Shown: positions 1-7,226 of the stretch, in pieces
Layout of the letters: every line of letters begins with the position of its first letter
Position numbering within the stretch: position 1 is the first letter of the stretch
From: a virus
Length of the DNA stretch: 28,750 nt
IMG/VR virus record: IMGVR_UViG_3300006927_000048
Coordinates: 1 to 28,750 of that record
Strand: one strand, 5' to 3'
Translations under genes and position numbers: made by a program
Notes under the pieces: model-generated
Seen by the model: the letters and a program-made list of their open reading frames with translations, nothing else
What the model was told of the DNA's origin: nothing
Database searches by the model: none

Positions 1-19
1 AGGGTTACAGGGCAATAAT

Positions 20-1561
20 TTGATATGGAGAGAGGGAAGAATAATACCTCAACCCCCTCAGACTATCCCCCTATCAAAAAATAGCTCGTGTTTGACTGGG
101 GAGAATGATAACCCCTCCACAATTATTTTAGACAAAACGACTTCTGAGAAAACAAGAATTAACAAAACGACTTCTGAGAAAAGTACTCCTGGTAAAACAT
201 TATCAAAAGGTTTGCCTAAACCCGTTTCTAATAATTTAAGAAAACCTACTCCCGGCAACAATGGCTCTGGTAGAAAGAACAAAACAAAGTCAGATAAATC
301 TCTATCATCAAAAGCCCCCACCGTGGCAAAGAGACAGGTTGAGGAACGGGACGTACAGATCACCCCCGTCTTCATGAAGTTAAAGCAGGCATCCGGGTCA
401 AGGATTGTCCTTTCTCGTGGTGGGGCGGGTAGCAGTAAGTCTCATAGTGTATACCAGCTGATGGTTGAGCGGCTGTTTGGCGTTGGACCGAGAAAGATAT
501 TAATACTGAGAAAAACCCTGCCGTCATTAAGGGCATCGGTAAAGCCGAAGATAGACGAGATCCTTCACTCCTATAAACTGGATCGGTATGTGAAAGAGGA
601 AAAGGTGGAGATGAATTATCGTTATGGTCGTAATCTTCTCCACTTTGGTTCTTTATTTGCCGACCCTGAGAGAATTAAATCAACAGAGTGGAATGATATT
701 TTATTAGAGGAGGCTACGGAGTTTGATCATGCCGACTATAAGCAGCTGTTGTTGAGATTAAGGGCATCGGTCCCCAGAGGGGGTACTCGTAATCAGATAC
801 ATCTTGCTTTTAATCCCATCAATGAGATACACTGGATCAAGACCGAGCTGCTTGATAAACAGACCGGTGATCTGGCTGAGATCATATCCACGTATAAGGA
901 CAATCCGTATCTCGATAAGGATTATGTTGATTATGTCGAGGGGCTGGCGGCTCAGGATCCCAACTTCCACCGGATCTATACCCTTGGTGAGTGGGGCTCG
1001 CTGGAGAATATTATTTACCGCAAATGGGATGTGGTTGACAAAGTGCCCGAGGAGGTTAGGGCAGGTATAGGGGAAATATATGCCGTTGACTTTGGCTTCT
1101 CTTCCCCGACCTGTGTGGCGAGGATCTGGGCTGACCCGACGATCATGGAGGCGTGGCTTGAGATTGTATTGTATAAACCGGGTTACACCAACCGGGATCT
1201 TATCGATAAGGTGTTGGATAAAAAGATCCCGACAGAGAACCGGAAGAGATATCCCATATATGCAGACACACAGGAGCCCGCCCGTATAAAGGAGATCAAC
1301 GACAACGGTTTTAAATGTCTGCCATCGGATAAATCGGTCAGTGATGGGATTGATTACTGCAAGCGGTGGAAGCTTCATATCCTTGACAACAGCCCCGATG
1401 GGGTAAAGGAGATCAGCGGTTATTCCTACAGGGAGGATAGTAATGGTCACGTTCTGGAGGAGCCGGTGAAGTTCAATGATCACTTCTGTGATACCTTTAG
1501 ATATGGTCTCTATACCAAGTACGGCAAAAAGGGGGCGAGACCCCAGATCAGGACGATGTGA
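20..1561 (+). CDS. terL: Terminase large subunit, PBSX/phage terminase_3 type (5' end uncertain)
   Basis: ATP-driven DNA packaging motor and headful nuclease that docks on the portal. Conserved similarity begins near residue 113 (ITPVF). Walker A is GGAGSSKS at residues 134-141; Walker B is LLEEATEF near 230. The C-terminal RNase H-like nuclease has the expected acidic residues D357 (YAVDFGF), D416 (YADTQEP) and D491 (HFCDTFRYG). The first about 112 residues are a Lys/Ser/Thr-rich low-complexity extension not typical of the family. The frame is open to the window edge and the first start in view is TTG at 20; the first in-frame ATG is at 374, immediately before the ATPase domain. The true start may be upstream of the window, TTG-20, or ATG-374. 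The C-terminal two thirds are secure. Confidence 0.93.
   Translation: MIWREGRIIPQPPQTIPLSKNSSCLTGENDNPSTIILDKTTSEKTRINKTTSEKSTPGKTLSKGLPKPVSNNLRKPTPGNNGSGRKNKTKSDKSLSSKAPTVAKRQVEERDVQITPVFMKLKQASGSRIVLSRGGAGSSKSHSVYQLMVERLFGVGPRKILILRKTLPSLRASVKPKIDEILHSYKLDRYVKEEKVEMNYRYGRNLLHFGSLFADPERIKSTEWNDILLEEATEFDHADYKQLLLRLRASVPRGGTRNQIHLAFNPINEIHWIKTELLDKQTGDLAEIISTYKDNPYLDKDYVDYVEGLAAQDPNFHRIYTLGEWGSLENIIYRKWDVVDKVPEEVRAGIGEIYAVDFGFSSPTCVARIWADPTIMEAWLEIVLYKPGYTNRDLIDKVLDKKIPTENRKRYPIYADTQEPARIKEINDNGFKCLPSDKSVSDGIDYCKRWKLHILDNSPDGVKEISGYSYREDSNGHVLEEPVKFNDHFCDTFRYGLYTKYGKKGARPQIRTM
132..182 (+). repeat. Direct repeat, 21-bp units on a 30-bp period, in terminase N-terminal extension
   Basis: Positions 132-152 and 162-182 are identical 21-mers 30 bp apart, so they encode KTTSEK twice in frame. 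They lie in the low-complexity extension of the terminase reading frame. The in-frame period means copy-number change would preserve the frame. Confidence 0.85.
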
Positions 1562-1562
1562 T

Positions 1563-1793
1563 ATGCCGACTAATAAGTATAATGTACCGGAAAGATTATG
1601 GTGTTTGATGCAGATAGTTTTTGGATCTATGGACAATCCAAAAATAATTTCATATAAAAAATTGGAGAGATTGGCAAAACTTCCCATTAAGTTTTTTAAT
1701 CCGGATACCAAAGAAGTTTATGAATGGATAGAGACAACAGGAAATAAAGATTTAATACCACTCAATAATTGGAACATGGTTATGAGTAATTAA
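1563..1793 (+). CDS. Small hypothetical protein (76 aa)
   Basis: Not recognised. The ATG at 1563 follows the terminase stop at 1559-1561 by one base, so translation is probably coupled; the frame is open further upstream but those starts lie inside terminase. The product starts MPTNKYNVPERLW and has a W/F/K-rich body with no Cys pairs, signal peptide or membrane segment. The 27-nt gap after it holds the SD motif of the next gene. Probably real because spacing is tight and no other frame is used here. Confidence 0.7.
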   Translation: MPTNKYNVPERLWCLMQIVFGSMDNPKIISYKKLERLAKLPIKFFNPDTKEVYEWIETTGNKDLIPLNNWNMVMSN

Positions 1794-1820
1794 ATTTTAA
1801 AAATTGGAGGGCAAACAATA

Positions 1821-2078
1821 ATGAGTTGTGACCGGAGATGTTTCGACCTTGAAGATATTAATTATGGATGTGAGGATTGTCCTCCCACTTGTCTTGGGAG
1901 AGATAATGGTCAGCATAGATTTTTGTTTGTGTGCGAGATGTGTAAGGGAGAAAAAAGTTTAAAGGAGATGAATATTGTGAGTGATGAACTTAGACCAGTA
2001 TCTTTTTACGATCCAAATCTTTTTAAGTACAAAGAAGTATGCAACGAGTGTCATAAAGAATGTTTTAATAATCAGTAA
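1821..2078 (+). CDS. Small cysteine-pair (zinc-finger-like) protein, 85 aa
   Basis: Function unknown. Cysteine pairs are visible as CEDCPPTC near residues 17-24, CEMC at 38-41 and CNEC at 74-77, with a further Cys near the end, an arrangement typical of structural zinc binding. The start follows GGAGGGCAAA at 1806-1815 with a 5-nt spacer. It is the first of many small Cys-pair proteins in this window. Zinc binding is inferred from spacing only; no catalytic motif is seen. Confidence 0.75.
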   Translation: MSCDRRCFDLEDINYGCEDCPPTCLGRDNGQHRFLFVCEMCKGEKSLKEMNIVSDELRPVSFYDPNLFKYKEVCNECHKECFNNQ

Positions 2079-2081
2079 GAA

Positions 2082-2411
2082 ATGAATGAACAACAGAAAC
2101 TCAGATACAACCAGATAAAGAAAAAGGAAAGGGAAAGAAAAAGAATAGAGGGGATATGTGTTTGGTGCTCTCGTCCTGCATTGTACCCTTATTTGCATTG
2201 TGAAAAACATTTGGCAAGTCATCAGGTGTCAGTCAATAAGCACCAAACACCTGAAGAGAAATGTAGATACATATTTGAATCTAGGAGGAAACTGAGGACA
2301 GAAGGCAGATGTACAAACTGTACCAGACTGCTCGATGAGGATGCCGATATTAAAGATAATGGAGAGATGTATATTACTTGTATCAACTGCCGCGGTAAAA
2401 ATTCTGTCTGA
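2082..2411 (+). CDS. Small basic protein with two CxxC zinc-finger-like segments, 109 aa
   Basis: Function unknown. A charged Lys/Arg/Glu-rich N-terminus (about residues 1-24) precedes CVWC plus a later Cys/His cluster (HCEKH), and a second ribbon formed by CTNC and CINC near the C-terminus. The layout resembles phage HNH-adjacent or DNA-binding zinc proteins, but no HNH histidine/asparagine motif is convincing. It begins 3 nt after the preceding stop and ends 5 nt before the phosphoesterase start, so it belongs to the same transcription unit. Confidence 0.75.
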   Translation: MNEQQKLRYNQIKKKERERKRIEGICVWCSRPALYPYLHCEKHLASHQVSVNKHQTPEEKCRYIFESRRKLRTEGRCTNCTRLLDEDADIKDNGEMYITCINCRGKNSV

Positions 2412-2416
2412 TCATT

Positions 2417-3316
2417 TTGAAACTTATAACAAGAGAAGTACCGCTGAATTTTAACTTGTGGATTTTTGGAGATCGTCATTGTGGTAACCCATTTGCTTAT
2501 AAGAAAGGGTGGGGGAAGTTAGCAAAGAGAATGAACAGCCCTCACCGTGGGGTGGACCATAATATTGGGATTGATGTTGGGGATGTAACCGAGTCTGTTT
2601 CCATGAGGGACATTAAGAGGTTCTCACCGGCACATCTATCCAAGATACTCAAGGATAATGATATTGGTCCGGTGGCGGGGATGTGTCTGTACGAGGCTGA
2701 GGAGTACATCAGAGAAGCAAGAAAGATTGGGGCTGAGAAATACATATGTATCTTGAACGGTAACCATCCTAAACATATGTGGCCTTATTTCCAGTCCACC
2801 CAGTACGTATGTAGGGAGTTGAAAATCCCCTATGGTACTTGGAGCGCAAAGGTAACTTTTGTTACCAAGTCGGGTAGGCAGCTGTTTAAAGTTTTTGCAA
2901 CTCACGGGAAGAGGACGATAAGTTCAACAGCCGATGACCCCGCAAGAAGAAAAACAAATATGGAGCTGATCCTGAAAAGGTTGTTAAAGGAAAAACATGG
3001 TGACTGTATTATCAAGGCTCAAGGACATTGCCACAAGATTTTGATTCATGAGCCGACCCATGCATTATACTTATCAGACAATGGAAAAGAAATTACTCAG
3101 CACTATTCACAGCCCCATGACTTAACTGGTAGGAGCTATATACACCCTGACCATTGTTGGTATATTTCGGGAGGAAGTTTTGTGAAGATGTATGATCTGG
3201 AGATAGAGGGGGATAGCTATAGCGAGGAGGCGGGGTACGATCCAACCGAACTTGGTTGTGTCTGTATGGCGGTAAGGAGAGGTAAACCCGTTTCAGCTGA
3301 GAAGATCATACTATGA
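2417..3316 (+). CDS. Calcineurin-like metallophosphoesterase
   Basis: Predicted two-metal phosphoesterase; substrate unknown. The metal-ligand motifs occur in order: GDRHCG (D19, H21), GDVTE (D56), GNHPKH (N116, H117), ATHGKR (H163) and GHCHK (H204, H206), matching the family's D-x-H...GD...GNH...H...GHxH series. The TTG start at 2417 is needed because the first in-frame ATG would delete the first motif. At 299 aa it is normal length. It overlaps the next gene by ATGA at 3313. Such enzymes in phage late regions may act on nucleic acid or nucleotides; that role is inference. Confidence 0.85.
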   Translation: MKLITREVPLNFNLWIFGDRHCGNPFAYKKGWGKLAKRMNSPHRGVDHNIGIDVGDVTESVSMRDIKRFSPAHLSKILKDNDIGPVAGMCLYEAEEYIREARKIGAEKYICILNGNHPKHMWPYFQSTQYVCRELKIPYGTWSAKVTFVTKSGRQLFKVFATHGKRTISSTADDPARRKTNMELILKRLLKEKHGDCIIKAQGHCHKILIHEPTHALYLSDNGKEITQHYSQPHDLTGRSYIHPDHCWYISGGSFVKMYDLEIEGDSYSEEAGYDPTELGCVCMAVRRGKPVSAEKIIL

Positions 3317-3717
3317 TTAAAAAGGAGATTGATACTTATGGTTGTCCTGTTGGGTTTGTTAAGATTGGACCTTTTGATTATGAGATCAGGTGGGTGGATT
3401 TTAAATATTATTTAACCCATATGTCATCTGGCCAATGTGAGTTTGATTTAAAAATACTATGGGTTGTGCATGATATGGGTAAGTGGATGATGCTTGATAC
3501 TCTCTATCATGAAATCAATCATGCTGTTGAACATACATTTGGAATGAAAGTTGATAGGGAAGAAAAAGATGATGAGAAACAAAGGGCATATAGATCGGAA
3601 GAACAGCATGTAACGGTTATTTCCACTGGGACTGTTGGATGGAGGAGAGATAATTCAGAATTAAGAAATTGGGAAAATAGTTTATATGAGCAAGCGTTCA
3701 CAAAGACAGATAGCTGA
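3313..3717 (+). CDS. HExxH zinc-metallopeptidase-like protein (134 aa)
   Basis: Carries LYHEINHAVEH with HEINH at residues 66-70, the zincin motif, following a predicted beta-rich N-terminus that starts with a VKIGPFDYEIRWVDF segment. The pattern resembles short phage proteins of the ImmA/IrrE or SprT-like group, where the helix with HExxH is preceded by a LDTLxHE stretch. The start overlaps the phosphoesterase stop (ATGA), and the C-terminus overlaps the next gene by 32 nt. Proteolytic activity and target are not shown by sequence; a structural or DNA-associated role is possible. Confidence 0.75.
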   Translation: MIKKEIDTYGCPVGFVKIGPFDYEIRWVDFKYYLTHMSSGQCEFDLKILWVVHDMGKWMMLDTLYHEINHAVEHTFGMKVDREEKDDEKQRAYRSEEQHVTVISTGTVGWRRDNSELRNWENSLYEQAFTKTDS

Positions 3718-3970
3718 AGAGTGTGATAGGATTAAGAAACTCCTGCTGGAGAAGAATATTAAGTATGGCAATTCAGCCCTTGAGCCCTTGAGGATATTTT
3801 CAAAAGCAGATCCGGTACAGCAGTTAAGTGATAGGATTGATGACAAGTTAAGTAGAATAAAAAATTCTGGGTTTAGTGGAGATGATGAGAACACCGTGGA
3901 TGATCTGATAGGGTATCTTATACTATTGAATATAGGATTGAGTGAGGCGACGGGGGGATCAATCAAGTGA
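3686..3970 (+). CDS. DUF1599 / nucleotide-modification-associated domain 1-like protein (94 aa)
   Basis: Almost the entire protein matches my recollection of the DUF1599 family: LLLEKNIKYGNSALEPLRIF (about 18-37), DPVQQLSDRIDDKLSRI and VDDLIGYLILLNI near the C-terminus. These small all-helical proteins occur in phages and are thought to accompany nucleotide or DNA modification functions; the biochemical activity is not established. It overlaps the preceding gene by 32 nt and the following GTG start by 4 nt, indicating coupled translation. Confidence 0.78.
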   Translation: MSKRSQRQIAEECDRIKKLLLEKNIKYGNSALEPLRIFSKADPVQQLSDRIDDKLSRIKNSGFSGDDENTVDDLIGYLILLNIGLSEATGGSIK

Positions 3971-4191
3971 TCGAGTTTACCATATTTAGTTTACCGGATG
4001 AGGAGTATGAATATAACTGCGCCAAGAATGGGAGTAAATATTTATCAGCATTGCAGGATTTTGATAATTGGATTAATATCGAACTTGACCACAATAAAGA
4101 TTTAACAAGTGAAGAGTATTTGGCAATTGAAAAATGTAGGGCTAAGTTACTAGCACTTTGTGAGGAGAAGGATTTTCCGATTTGGGAATAA
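3967..4191 (+). CDS. Small acidic hypothetical protein (74 aa)
   Basis: Not recognised. The GTG start overlaps the previous stop (GTGA), and the gene ends 25 nt before the next ATG. The product is acidic and probably helical, with two cysteines and no signal or membrane segment. Conserved operonic packing is the main support for coding. Confidence 0.65.
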   Translation: MIEFTIFSLPDEEYEYNCAKNGSKYLSALQDFDNWINIELDHNKDLTSEEYLAIEKCRAKLLALCEEKDFPIWE

Positions 4192-4216
4192 GTAATAAAC
4201 TAGGGAGGGCAAAAAT

Positions 4217-4423
4217 ATGAAACGAAGAGATTTTATAAAGAAAATACCGTTGTTGGGAGTGACTTCATTTTTTGGTTATAAGGAAGTAATGAAAAAGCCG
4301 GTAGAAAAATTTGATGAAGAGAAAGCCGATGAGTATGTGGGAGACTCTTTACAGAAAGAACATGTGACAAACATACTCAGAGATATTCATTATCTGAAAC
4401 AAAAAGTGGGGGTGTCTATATGA
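4217..4423 (+). CDS. Tiny protein with twin-arginine-like N-terminus (68 aa)
   Basis: N-terminus is MKRRDFIKKIPLLGVTSFFG, close to the Tat consensus (RRxFLK) followed by a short hydrophobic stretch of about 12 residues. No clear AxA cleavage site follows; the remainder is charged and helical. It starts after GGAGGGCAAA (4204-4213) and its stop overlaps the next ATG. Tat export of a phage morphogenesis-operon protein would be unusual, so membrane anchoring or a chance motif remain possible. Confidence 0.7.
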   Translation: MKRRDFIKKIPLLGVTSFFGYKEVMKKPVEKFDEEKADEYVGDSLQKEHVTNILRDIHYLKQKVGVSI

Positions 4424-4668
4424 CAACTAAAAAGAAAGTTATGTTTACTATCTCCCGTTGCTATGACTGTCCTAACTGTTCCAAGGAGAGGCAGTATTGT
4501 AGCAAGTATGAACTGAATCTGACGTGGCACGATATGACCCAAGAGTATATACCTGAAGATTGCAAGGAGCCTGATGCTTTTATAAAAAAGGATCTGCCAT
4601 CAAAACAAAAATGGAATCTTACTACATCGACTGGAGAAATGATTAACTCTGTGGAGCAAAGCAGATGA
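4420..4668 (+). CDS. Small cysteine-rich protein (82 aa)
   Basis: Function unknown. N-terminal half carries CYDCPNC (about 14-20) and CSKY near 27, followed by one more Cys (EDCKEP). This looks like a small zinc or Fe-S type cluster, though ligand identity cannot be told. ATGA overlap with the preceding gene and with the following one (4665) supports co-translation. Confidence 0.72.
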   Translation: MTTKKKVMFTISRCYDCPNCSKERQYCSKYELNLTWHDMTQEYIPEDCKEPDAFIKKDLPSKQKWNLTTSTGEMINSVEQSR

Positions 4669-4856
4669 ATCTAACTATTAATGCTGGTGTTAAAGTTTTA
4701 TGGCGTAATAAAGAATATATTACTGGTAATAGAAGGTGTGGGCAGGTTGAATTATATAGAGATAGTAAGTTTGTAAGAGTGGTATCAATAAAGAGTGTTA
4801 TAAAAAGAGAACCATTGAATATAGATATGTGGGATATTTTAGGAGCTGGGATATAA
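4665..4856 (+). CDS. Small basic hypothetical protein (63 aa)
   Basis: Not recognised. Beta-rich and basic (KVLWRNKEYITGNRRCGQ), resembling small SH3-like folds in general composition only. It overlaps the previous stop (ATGA) and ends directly before the portal ATG. No motif gives a function. Confidence 0.65.
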   Translation: MNLTINAGVKVLWRNKEYITGNRRCGQVELYRDSKFVRVVSIKSVIKREPLNIDMWDILGAGI

Positions 4857-6272
4857 ATGAACTTAATGGAATCACAATTTGAGAATGTAGAGAAGAAGTC
4901 TGCCCGTGAGGATATACTGGCGGATATGAATATCAGTAAGACCAAGATACCATTTATCATTAACCCAATGCAGAGGGGTAAGGACATACCCCAGCCAGAT
5001 AACCCCAAGCTTCAAGTGCAGGCATATGTGGATTGGGTCTATGTTTGTGTGAGTAGAAATTCTTCGGCAGTTGCCAATGCCCCATTGAGATTATTTGTTG
5101 CCAAGAAAGTACCGGGACGTAAACTTCAGGTTCCTACGAGAGCAGTGACGAAGGAGAAAAGAGATCGCCTGGAATCATTTGCTCATCTACAACCGTGGCT
5201 TTCAAAAGCAGTAGAGGTTGAGGAAGTGGTTGATCACCCGTTCCTTTTACTCATGCAGAATGTGAATGCTTTTATTAATCGGTTTGACTTGTGGGAACTG
5301 ACCCAAATTTATCTTGAGCTAACAGGGGATGCTTTTTGGTACATCGCTGATGATCCAACTTTGAAGATTCCTAGACAGATATGGGTACTGCCAAGTCAGA
5401 ACATGAAGATTGTTACAGATGATAAAACATTTGTTGGTGGGTATGTCTATGATATGGGGACGATCAAGATTCCGTTTGATATCCACGAGATCGTTCACTT
5501 TAAATTTGGATCTCCAACGAGTATGTTTTATGGCTATAGTCCTCTGGTTGCGGTCAGGAAAACATTTGTTATTGATCAGCAGGGGCAGGCATTTGAGGAA
5601 GCCTTGTTGAAGAACAATGCCGCGCCGGAAGGTGTACTGAGTACCGAACAGGAACTTGATGAGGAGGAGTTTGAAAGGATCAGGAAATTATGGAAGGCTC
5701 GGTATAGTGGGTTTGGTCGTCAGGGCAAAACCGTTGTCCTCTCATCCGGATTAAAGTATGAGAAGATAGCTTTCAGTCCCAAGGAGTTGGCATTTGAAAA
5801 GGGGAAGAAGTACAACAGGGAGATGATTGCTGCTGCCTTCGGTGTACCAATGAGCAAGATAGTTACCGAGAATGTTAACAAGGCGAATGCAGAGGCTGGT
5901 GAGAGACAATGGATTAAGGATACCATTGAGCCGAGGTTGACAAGGATCGAGGAGAAACTGAATGAGCAGGTGATACCTCGATATGATGAAAATCTGTTTG
6001 TTGCCTACGATGATCTGTTGCCTGAAGATACAGAACTGAAGATAAAGCAGAGAGAATCCCGATTGAAATATTTCTACTCCAGTATTAATCAGGAGAGAAA
6101 AAAGGATGGACTGGACGATGTTTCATGGGGTGACTTGCCACTTGGACAGGGTTTATGGTTGCCGGTCGGTACTGCTCCTCCCGAACAGGATGAAAATGTT
6201 ACTGCCGCGATTGCCCAACGTATTTACCAAAAGATTCAGGAGATACAGGGAAAGAAATCAGCAGGGTATTAA
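4857..6272 (+). CDS. Portal protein, HK97/phage_portal family
   Basis: Forms the dodecameric ring at the capsid vertex through which terminase pumps DNA. Family hallmarks in order: VYVCVSRNSSAVANAPLRLF (wing/crown entry, about 60-80), LLMQNVNAFINRFDLWELTQ, GDAFWYIADD, QIWVLPSQNMKIV, IVHFKFGSP...GYSPLVAVR, KNNAAPEGVL, then the stem/clip region with AFGVPMSKI. At 471 aa it is of usual length. The ATG at 4857 directly follows the TAA of the upstream gene and has GGAG about 12 nt upstream; a second ATG at 4866 is possible. Separated from terminase by about 3.3 kb of small genes, more than usual. Confidence 0.95.
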   Translation: MNLMESQFENVEKKSAREDILADMNISKTKIPFIINPMQRGKDIPQPDNPKLQVQAYVDWVYVCVSRNSSAVANAPLRLFVAKKVPGRKLQVPTRAVTKEKRDRLESFAHLQPWLSKAVEVEEVVDHPFLLLMQNVNAFINRFDLWELTQIYLELTGDAFWYIADDPTLKIPRQIWVLPSQNMKIVTDDKTFVGGYVYDMGTIKIPFDIHEIVHFKFGSPTSMFYGYSPLVAVRKTFVIDQQGQAFEEALLKNNAAPEGVLSTEQELDEEEFERIRKLWKARYSGFGRQGKTVVLSSGLKYEKIAFSPKELAFEKGKKYNREMIAAAFGVPMSKIVTENVNKANAEAGERQWIKDTIEPRLTRIEEKLNEQVIPRYDENLFVAYDDLLPEDTELKIKQRESRLKYFYSSINQERKKDGLDDVSWGDLPLGQGLWLPVGTAPPEQDENVTAAIAQRIYQKIQEIQGKKSAGY

Positions 6273-6276
6273 TAAT

Positions 6277-6456
6277 ATGGAAACTGTTCAAACAAATATA
6301 GATAAAAAATATAGAACTCAGAAATATGTCTGTACTGAGTGTGGTAGGGAAATGTTTGGTGATGAGGACTATGGATTGGTTAACGGCAGAATACATTGTA
6401 TGGATTGCTATCGAATGATGTGTATCTTGATTTACGGCAAGGTATATAATTGTTAA
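6277..6456 (+). CDS. Small zinc-ribbon protein (59 aa)
   Basis: CTEC and CMDC about 20 residues apart form a plausible zinc ribbon (YVCTECGREMFGDEDY...HCMDCYRM). The ATG at 6277 is the first in-frame start after the portal stop; the frame is open further upstream but only as an overlap with portal. Function unknown. Confidence 0.68.
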   Translation: METVQTNIDKKYRTQKYVCTECGREMFGDEDYGLVNGRIHCMDCYRMMCILIYGKVYNC

Positions 6457-6485
6457 ACATAAATTAAAAAGGAGGACAAAAAATT

Positions 6486-6752
6486 ATGGCAAAAGATGAA
6501 ACGAAAGCAAAACCTAAAGTCAGTGACATCGATAAAATAATTTGTGGAGTGGTCAAAGTCGCCAAGAAAACAAAAGTCATTGATAAAGATATTGTGACAG
6601 TGATGGTTCCGATCAAGTTAACTATATTGGATCGCAAGGCTATTGCAAAGGCTGTGAAGGAAGTTGTCACTACACGACAGGTAATGGTCATCGGGAATGC
6701 CTCCTCTCTGGCTGTCGGCACGATTCGGAATCCTTTAACGAAGGCATATTGA
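6486..6752 (+). CDS. Hypothetical basic protein (88 aa)
   Basis: Not recognised. Preceded by GGAGGACAAA at 6471-6480. Lys-rich N-terminus (about 1-12) then a Val/Ile-rich alternating pattern suggesting a compact alpha/beta domain, with VMVIGNASSLAVGTIRNP near the end. No Cys pairs, unlike its neighbours. Position between portal and MuF suggests a head or assembly accessory, which is inference. Confidence 0.68.
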   Translation: MAKDETKAKPKVSDIDKIICGVVKVAKKTKVIDKDIVTVMVPIKLTILDRKAIAKAVKEVVTTRQVMVIGNASSLAVGTIRNPLTKAY

Positions 6753-6753
6753 T

Positions 6754-6951
6754 TTGGACAAGAATGTTGAGGAGATACAAAAAGAGAAATCGATGGATGG
6801 ACCATTCATCTTCAGGGTTGGTAATAAATGTGAATTAAAAAACTGTGGTTGTAAGACTCTTGACAATGCTAACTTTGATGAGATAGTCACACCATGTCAT
6901 GATAAGTGTGACTGCTATATGATAAGGGATGAGTTGTTTATTCCAGAGTAA
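6754..6951 (+). CDS. Small cysteine-rich protein (65 aa, TTG start)
   Basis: Six cysteines in the second half: CELKNCGC, then CHDKCDC, arranged as two close clusters likely to bind metal or form a small knot. TTG at 6754 lies one base after the previous stop; an in-frame ATG at 6794 would give a 52-residue form that keeps all cysteines. Function unknown. Confidence 0.62.
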   Translation: MDKNVEEIQKEKSMDGPFIFRVGNKCELKNCGCKTLDNANFDEIVTPCHDKCDCYMIRDELFIPE

Positions 6952-6955
6952 ACCA

Positions 6956-6976
6956 ATAGGAGGGCAAACCTATGGC
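6956..6976 (+). promoter_or_regulatory. Extended ribosome-binding motif, copy A of a 21-bp repeat
   Basis: Contains AGGAGGGCAAACC followed by the ATG of the coiled-coil gene. The same 21 bases recur exactly at 11446-11466. The SD core GGAGG sits 8 nt before the ATG. Confidence 0.75.
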
Positions 6977-7226
6977 AATAGAAAAATTTTATAAAGAAGT
7001 TCAGAAAGAAGATGAAGTATTTGAAAGAGAAAAAGTTCATAAGTATATGACTGAGTATGGAAGAGCTTTAGATTTGGTATGGGAAACTTCTATACTTGCG
7101 ATATTTGAAGATATTCATGAGTTAAAAAGGCAAGTGAAAAAACAACAGAAAGAAAATCTTAAATTAATAAATGCTTTGAAGTTGAGAGGGATTATCGAAG
7201 AATACTATGAGGATATTAAAGAGTAA
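6972..7226 (+). CDS. Small coiled-coil protein (84 aa)
   Basis: Highly charged and helical, with heptad-like spacing from about residue 38 (ILAIFEDIHELKRQVKKQQK) consistent with a coiled coil. Strong SD upstream. It ends directly at the MuF ATG (7227). Position next to MuF would suit a small chaperone or scaffold helper, but nothing in the sequence proves this. Its C-terminal helix echoes that of the tiny 4217 gene product, which also has an IHxLKxxV stretch. Confidence 0.72.
   Translation: MAIEKFYKEVQKEDEVFEREKVHKYMTEYGRALDLVWETSILAIFEDIHELKRQVKKQQKENLKLINALKLRGIIEEYYEDIKE

Noticed and set aside
758-1711. 317-codon open frame on the minus strand opposite terminase
   Set aside because: It mirrors the strongly supported terminase gene, has no recognisable domain or SD, and would be the only long minus-strand gene in the window.
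6106-6276. Upstream extension of the 59-aa zinc-ribbon gene into portal
   Set aside because: The extra codons are an out-of-frame shadow of the portal 3' end; the Cys ribbon is complete from ATG 6277.
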